Shown here: piece by piece, positions 59,757 to 64,000 of the stretch | Numbering within the stretch: the stretch's first letter is position 1 | How the letters are laid out: each line of letters begins with the position of its first letter | From: Gordonia sediminis | GTDB taxonomy: Bacteria; Actinomycetota; Actinomycetes; Mycobacteriales; Mycobacteriaceae | Length of the DNA stretch: 64,000 nucleotides | Assembly: GCA_004193205.1 (NCBI GenBank) | Contig: RZUM01000008.1 | Coordinates: forward strand, 248,001 to 312,000 | Reading direction: 5' to 3' | Notes under the pieces: generated by a model | The model's database searches: none | The model's input: the letters and a program-made list of their open reading frames with translations, nothing else | Told to the model about the DNA's origin: nothing | Made by a program: the position numbers and the translations under genes

Positions 59757-60173
59757 TCAGAGGTAGGCGAGCAGTTCCAGCGGGATGCCGTCGGGGTCGC
59801 GGAACACCAGTGCCGCCATGCCGAAGTCGGGGAGTTCGGAGATGCCGCCGTGGGTGACACCGCCGGCGGTGAGCCATTCGGCCCAGGCATGCAGATCCGG
59901 CAGCGAGTTCACCACCAGCCCAACATGATCGAGTCCGGTGCGCTTCTCGGAGAAGGCGGCGAAGTCCTGGCCGTCGTGCCGGTGGATCGCCCACCACACC
60001 CGGCGGTCGGGGTCGGCGAGCACGATGCCCTCACCCCCCTCGTGGGGCACCGTGATGACGTGTTCGAGGCCGAGGACCCGCTCGTAGAACTCTTGGGACC
60101 GCCGCATGTCGGTCACGGTGATTGCCACGTGGGCGATGCTGTGCAGGGCGGGCGGTGAGGTGGGTTCCGTCAT
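59757..60173 (-). CDS. VOC family (glyoxalase/dioxygenase fold) protein
   Basis: Metal-dependent VOC-fold protein of 138 residues with two beta-alpha-beta-beta-beta units. The metal positions fit IAHVAITVTDM (His near residue 15), GLDHVGLVVNSL (His near 78) and a final Glu in GIPLELLAYL. Members isomerise or cleave small dicarbonyls or catechols, so the substrate cannot be fixed. AAGGAG lies 8 bases before the ATG at 60173, against a longer in-frame start at 60260. The leader contains three 15-bp repeats. Confidence 0.82.
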   Translation of the reverse strand: MTEPTSPPALHSIAHVAITVTDMRRSQEFYERVLGLEHVITVPHEGGEGIVLADPDRRVWWAIHRHDGQDFAAFSEKRTGLDHVGLVVNSLPDLHAWAEWLTAGGVTHGGISELPDFGMAALVFRDPDGIPLELLAYL

Positions 60174-60185
60174 CTGGTGACTCCT

Positions 60186-60230
60186 TGTCTCCAGGCCGAT
60201 TGTGTCCAGGCCGATTGTCTCCGGGCCGAC
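60186..60230. repeat. Three tandem 15-bp repeats in the VOC gene leader
   Basis: The units TGTCTCCAGGCCGAT, TGTGTCCAGGCCGAT and TGTCTCCGGGCCGAC lie directly one after another, just upstream of the VOC gene ribosome binding site. A fourth partial unit (CGGGCCGAT) follows. The role is unknown; it may be a binding site array or a slippage product. Confidence 0.75.
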
Positions 60231-60287
60231 CGGGCCGATACGACACCAATGCTGCCGCATCCGCCCGGCCGCCGCGGGGCATCGTGC

Positions 60288-60779
60288 TCAGCCGATCTTC
60301 CGGGCCTCGACGACGAGGGATCCGTCGGCGAAATTCACGGTGCCGGAATGGGCCACGATGGTGGTGTTGAGATGGGCGAGCGCCGGATGCGCGGTCTCGA
60401 AGGTCGCCGCCACGTGGATCGTGTACGGCTCGGTCGGCCACGCGAACCCGGGGCGGACGATGTCCGCCGGCGTGGGGGCCGTGACGCCGGCCGGCGGCTC
60501 GAGGTAGCCGTGCAGCTCGACGGCGACCACCTTGTCGTCGAGGGTGACGACCTCGTGGGCGGTGACGATCCCGGCACCGTCGTGTCGGATCCGGAAGTAG
60601 TCGAGCCCGACCAGGTCGGCGCCGGCGAGTTCACCGAGGGTGATCTTGCCGCCGAAGTGGCCGTCGAGGCGGAACCCGTCGGCGACGGGGCCGATCGGGA
60701 CGATCTCGGTGAAGTGGCCCTCGAAGCGGTACACCGGCTCGGTGGTGGCGGACTTCTGGTTGGCGAGGGTTGCGGTCAT
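60288..60779 (-). CDS. DUF3237 family protein
   Basis: Protein of 163 residues with the DUF3237 beta-barrel pattern: FEGHFTEIVPIGPVADGFRLD, GGKITLGELAGADLVGLDYFRI, GAGIVTAHEVVTLDD, and TIHVAATFETAHPALAHLN near the C-terminus. Function unknown, possibly a small-molecule isomerase or ligand-binding barrel by fold. The ATG lies 40 bp downstream of the metallo-beta-lactamase-fold gene stop, and the VOC gene follows 115 bp later. Confidence 0.82.
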   Translation of the reverse strand: MTATLANQKSATTEPVYRFEGHFTEIVPIGPVADGFRLDGHFGGKITLGELAGADLVGLDYFRIRHDGAGIVTAHEVVTLDDKVVAVELHGYLEPPAGVTAPTPADIVRPGFAWPTEPYTIHVAATFETAHPALAHLNTTIVAHSGTVNFADGSLVVEARKIG

Positions 60780-60819
60780 GATGTGTCTCCTGTTCTGGGT
60801 TTCTGGTGAGGTGAAAGGG

Positions 60820-61644
60820 TTATCCGACTGCGGCGGGCGTGAACTGCGCCAGCAGGGTCTCGAGTTGTTCCTGGGTCAGACCTGGGGCGGGTTCGGCAGA
60901 TTGCGCGGCGATCACCGCGTCGAGGCTGTCGGCGATGCGTCGGCGCACCGGCGGCAGATGCGAGGAGAGCAGCGCGCTCGGTTCGAACTGCCGTACCTCC
61001 TCCACGTGGTCGGCCAGCCGGGCCCGGTCGGTGTCGACGACCCACGGGCTGTCCACGGTCGCCCAGGTGATCTGGGCCGACCGCAATGTGTACGCGTCGA
61101 CGTCGTCGGCCGAACGCGCGCTGACGAAATCGCCCGGCAGCGGTGCGCCGAAGCAGTCCGAGGCGACGTAGGCGCCGGTCTTCTGGTCGAGGAACCCGAG
61201 GGTGCCCGGGCTGTCGAACAGCGGCGGACGCACCGCGTACAGGGCCCGGTCACCGACGTCGACGACGTCGCCGGGGTTCACGATCCGGGTGCGTTCCGGC
61301 GGTAGCCAGCCGTCCGGGGCGGCCCGGCCGAACGTCATAAAGGTGCCGAGAACTGTTGCCCGCGGAGCCATCTCGAGGAGCCGCGGGAGGGCGCCGGTGT
61401 GGTCGCGGTCCTCGTGGGTGAGCCAGATCCACCGCAGATCCGCCGGATCGATGAGATCGCCGAGCGCGTCGAGGAAGTCGTCGTCGAGGATCTCCACCCC
61501 GGAGTCCACCAGGACCGGCTCCGCGGAACGGAGGAGAAAGGCGTTCATCGGGATAGTGCCGAGCCCGGGGACCGGCCAGTAGGTAGGGATGACGTGGGTG
61601 TCGGGGAGAGCGGCGAATGTGTCTCCCACCCAAGGTTGTTGCAT
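60820..61644 (-). CDS. Metallo-beta-lactamase-fold protein (flavodiiron-like)
   Basis: Protein of 274 residues with the MBL fold. The metal motif is THEDRDHTG (about residues 78-86), Glu in place of the usual His at the second position, as in flavodiiron (ODP) proteins. The upstream strand PMNAFLLRSAEPVLVDSGVE and later DCFG and SSHLPP fit further ligands. It lacks a flavodoxin domain. The ATG at 61644 (MQQPWVGDTF) has AAGCAGG before it. It is the first gene after the large LuxR-type regulator, 143 bp away, and starts the small cassette. Confidence 0.82.
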   Translation of the reverse strand: MQQPWVGDTFAALPDTHVIPTYWPVPGLGTIPMNAFLLRSAEPVLVDSGVEILDDDFLDALGDLIDPADLRWIWLTHEDRDHTGALPRLLEMAPRATVLGTFMTFGRAAPDGWLPPERTRIVNPGDVVDVGDRALYAVRPPLFDSPGTLGFLDQKTGAYVASDCFGAPLPGDFVSARSADDVDAYTLRSAQITWATVDSPWVVDTDRARLADHVEEVRQFEPSALLSSHLPPVRRRIADSLDAVIAAQSAEPAPGLTQEQLETLLAQFTPAAVG

Positions 61645-61786
61645 GCTCGCCTGCTTTCGTCGATGTCGGGGACCATCCCCGACACCCACGAGGCTGCCGT
61701 GTGCGCGGTATGGGGTTAGCCGCGCCGAGCACCCAGTTAACGCCCGGGCGCCACCCACGTTGCGCGACCGGGGGATCGGACGCCGA

Positions 61787-64000
61787 TCAGGCCAGTCCGA
61801 GCCGCTCGGCGAACAGCGCCAGCTCCCGGCGGTCGGCGAGCCCGGTCTTGGTGAGCAGGTTGCTCACATGACGTTCGACGGTGCGCGGCGACAGCACCAA
61901 CCGGTCGGCGATGTCGGCGTTCGGCAACCGCAGCGCGATCAGCAGCAGCACGTCGACCTCGCGACTGGTCACGCCGAGCTCCAACAGCTGTTCGGGGACT
62001 TGGCTGATGCCGCGACCCCGCCGCGGCACCGGTGCGCCGAGTTGTTTGAGCACCCGCCGGCAGTCGGTGGCGAGCGGGTCGTGATGGTGTTCGGAGAACC
62101 AGCGCACGGCCTCCTGGGCCCAGATCTCCGGCGAACCCCACCCGTCGGCGCGGGCCCGCGGCAGCGCCGTCCACCGCGAGAGGTGCACGAGCCAGTCGAT
62201 GCTCTCGTAGCCGCGCAGGGTTGTCTCGGCCTCGGCGAAGCCGGTGGTCGCGGTGTCGCGGTCACCGACGCGCCCGGCCCGGACAGCGACGGCGGCGGCG
62301 AGCAGGGCCCGGTTGGACCGGGTGTCGGCGCCTGCGGTGCCGCGGACGCGTTCCTCGTCGGCGGTGGTCAGCGTCGCCTCGGTGGACCGCAGCAGCGCCC
62401 ACAGTCCCCAGTGCGGGAAGTGATGTCCGGGGAGGTCGGCCAGCAGGTCGGCCGCGGTGTCGAGGTGGGTCAGTGCCGCGGCACGATCCGCACCGAACAG
62501 CGCACGGATGCCACGCACGCGACCGGCGATACCCGCCTCGATCGCGAGCGCCTCGGAACCTGCGGCCGCCTGGGCACGGGCGATCGCCGCCTCCATCGCG
62601 GGGTCGTCGCGCTCATGGGCGTAGGTGCGTGCGGTGGTCAGCCAGGCCCAACCCAGCACCGGCGAGCCGATCCGGGCGGCCAGGTCGATCGCCCGATCGG
62701 CCGAGCGGCGCGCCGGCAGGGTCTCCGACCGAGCGGCATACGCCTCGGCGAGATGGAAGTCGGCATGTGCGATGGTGTGCGGATCGCCGATCTCCAGTGC
62801 GAGGGTGCGGGCGGCCTCGAGGCGGTCCACGCGCAGATTGTCGAAAAGGTCGATGGTGCCGAGTTCATGGAGTGCGCGGGCCCGCGCGTGCGGGTCGCCG
62901 GCGGACTCCGCGACCGCCAGCGCTTGTTCGAACCACGCGGCACCCCGCGCCACGTCGAAGGTCCGGCCGGCGCGGCCGAGGATGTCGAGGGCCTCGCAGC
63001 GCAGGTCGGGGGCGAGTGTCGCATCCTCGGCCACCGGACTGGCGAGGGTCATGGCACCGGTGAGGTCGCCGCGACCGAGCCGGATGAGTGCCGCGAGTAC
63101 GTCGCGGGCGGGATCGCGAGAACCGGACCGTTCCGGCAGGTATCGCAGGTCGGCCTCCGCTTGGTCGAGGTCACCGGCGGCGATGGCGGCCCGGACCAGC
63201 GCCACCCGGATGCGGTGGACCGCCGCGTCGTCGTCGGGGAGAGATCCGAGGATGGGCTCGGCAGCCTCCCGGACTCCGCGGTGATCGCCGCGCCGGCCCT
63301 GGACCTCGGCCAGTGCGACGGCGGCTGCGGGCAGGGGGAGCAGCGGGCGCAGGCTGCGCACCGCCGGCCCGAGCGCGCCGCGGTCCGCGGCCGCCAGCCC
63401 GATGTGCAAGAGCACCTCGCGCCAGGTGCCGATGTCGCCGGCGTCCTCGGCCAGCGCGAGAGCCAGATCGCCGTGCCCGGCCGCCCCGTCGGGGGAGTCA
63501 CGCAGCAAGTCGAGGGCCACGTGCGCGAGTGCGCGGCGCTCGGGTGCGAGCAGTCCTCGGACGACCTCGTCACGCGTGAGGGCATGACGGAAACGCAGGC
63601 CACCGCCGTGGTCGTCGTCGACGATCAGGCCCGCGTCGGCGGCCTCCCGCAATCCCGCCGCCACCGCGCGCTCGTCCAGTGACGTCATCGCACCGAGGAA
63701 CCGCCAATCGAACTCGTGGCCGAGGACCGCGGCGGCCTGCACGATCGCGCGAGCGTCGGGGCTCAGGGCGGCGAGCCGGCGATGCACCGACGCCGCGACG
63801 GTGGGTGGCGCGATGGTGCGCAGCCGGGGGCCGTCGACCACCCATCGGGCAGCGGTGTCGGCGTTCGTGGCGGGCTCGCGGACCAGGACACCGGAGCGCA
63901 TCAGACCGGCCAGGAGTTCCTCGACGGCGAACGGGCTGCCCGCGGCGCGCGATCGGACGAAATCCAGAAGTGCGGGGTCGACGGCGTCGACGCGCAGACA
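61787..64000 (-). CDS. LuxR-family regulator with ATPase domain, 5'-truncated by window edge
   Basis: C-terminal 737 codons of a large LAL-type regulator; the frame is open to the last base, so the N-terminus with the P-loop lies outside. SPFAVEELLAG near the upstream edge fits the end of an AAA/STAND ATPase (GNPFFVEELL type). Alanine-rich helical repeats follow for about 550 residues, and the C-terminal LuxR helix-turn-helix is complete: TSREVDVLLLIALRLPNADIA and RTVERHVSNLL. The gene lies directly upstream of the MBL/DUF3237/VOC/YdhR/YczE cassette and in the same direction, so it is the likely regulator of that set. Confidence 0.85.
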   Translation of the reverse strand, partial: CLRVDAVDPALLDFVRSRAAGSPFAVEELLAGLMRSGVLVREPATNADTAARWVVDGPRLRTIAPPTVAASVHRRLAALSPDARAIVQAAAVLGHEFDWRFLGAMTSLDERAVAAGLREAADAGLIVDDDHGGGLRFRHALTRDEVVRGLLAPERRALAHVALDLLRDSPDGAAGHGDLALALAEDAGDIGTWREVLLHIGLAAADRGALGPAVRSLRPLLPLPAAAVALAEVQGRRGDHRGVREAAEPILGSLPDDDAAVHRIRVALVRAAIAAGDLDQAEADLRYLPERSGSRDPARDVLAALIRLGRGDLTGAMTLASPVAEDATLAPDLRCEALDILGRAGRTFDVARGAAWFEQALAVAESAGDPHARARALHELGTIDLFDNLRVDRLEAARTLALEIGDPHTIAHADFHLAEAYAARSETLPARRSADRAIDLAARIGSPVLGWAWLTTARTYAHERDDPAMEAAIARAQAAAGSEALAIEAGIAGRVRGIRALFGADRAAALTHLDTAADLLADLPGHHFPHWGLWALLRSTEATLTTADEERVRGTAGADTRSNRALLAAAVAVRAGRVGDRDTATTGFAEAETTLRGYESIDWLVHLSRWTALPRARADGWGSPEIWAQEAVRWFSEHHHDPLATDCRRVLKQLGAPVPRRGRGISQVPEQLLELGVTSREVDVLLLIALRLPNADIADRLVLSPRTVERHVSNLLTKTGLADRRELALFAERLGLA

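Overview
The window is about two thirds G+C, with dense, often overlapping genes and many GTG starts. Its gene content is that of a mycolic-acid actinomycete (Mycobacteriales), and I would guess Gordonia or a close relative. The evidence is a four-gene succinate dehydrogenase locus in the order of mycobacterial Rv0250c-Rv0247c, a PdtaR-type ANTAR response regulator upstream of polA with a branched-chain amino acid transporter between them, a DNA polymerase I whose proofreading domain lacks its acidic residues, a short-variable-arm tRNA-Leu(CAA), and the intergenic palindromic repeat that I associate with Gordonia/Rhodococcus genomes. The genus is an inference from content only.

Layout. 1-2.3 kb: the end of a fatty acyl-CoA ligase, two copies of a 53-bp repeat, a relic of a second ligase gene, and a DUF998 membrane protein whose 3' end runs antisense into that relic. 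2.4-4.9 kb: a DUF6325/SHOCT pair facing an MFS exporter across a hairpin. 5.0-7.3 kb: a three-gene cassette of a Gly/Asp repeat peptide, a JmjC-type Cupin_4 oxygenase and a sucrase/ferredoxin-like protein. 7.3-14.3 kb: a three-domain PTS permease, small conserved proteins, an MddA-like methyltransferase pair, an HD-GYP/LuxR fusion and a DUF2461 protein. 14.4-18.7 kb: a four-domain CoA-disulfide reductase fusion, an MpaB/DUF2236 oxygenase and a PIG-L deacetylase.

18.7-22.7 kb: a SARP/AfsR-type regulator divergent from a winged-helix methyltransferase. 22.7-31.6 kb: an ABC exporter, membrane proteins, a cation exchanger, a hydrolase with a K+ channel, an orphan cytochrome-b-like operon and another methyltransferase. 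32.1-36.1 kb: the Sdh1-type succinate dehydrogenase operon behind a good promoter and a CRP-like palindrome. 36.2-40.5 kb: a cyclase-like protein, tartronate semialdehyde reductase with hydroxypyruvate isomerase, a beta-lactamase-fold lipoprotein and the tRNA. 40.6-52.8 kb: pdtaR, livKHMGF, an acetyltransferase, polA and a polar amino acid ABC transporter.

52.9-57.9 kb: a second regulator-methyltransferase module paralogous to the one at 18.7-22.7 kb. It has a 21-bp divergent promoter region that looks leaderless in both directions and five helically phased GAGA repeats upstream of the methyltransferase. 57.9-64 kb: a 2H phosphoesterase, then a leftward cassette (YczE-like membrane protein, YdhR, VOC, DUF3237, metallo-beta-lactamase fold) behind a large LuxR/ATPase regulator cut by the window edge.

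The best candidate for an undescribed system is the cassette at 4977-7319. Its short acidic peptide carries three 24-residue repeats, each with one His in an NPxGHDGG setting. The peptide gene is followed after 10 bp by a 2-oxoglutarate oxygenase of the family that hydroxylates His or Arg in proteins, and then by an overlapping iron-sulfur-type protein. This suggests a multi-core hydroxylated peptide. The second most interesting signal is the SARP-like repeat array and the paired regulator-methyltransferase modules. No gene-free stretch longer than 300 bases exists in the window.
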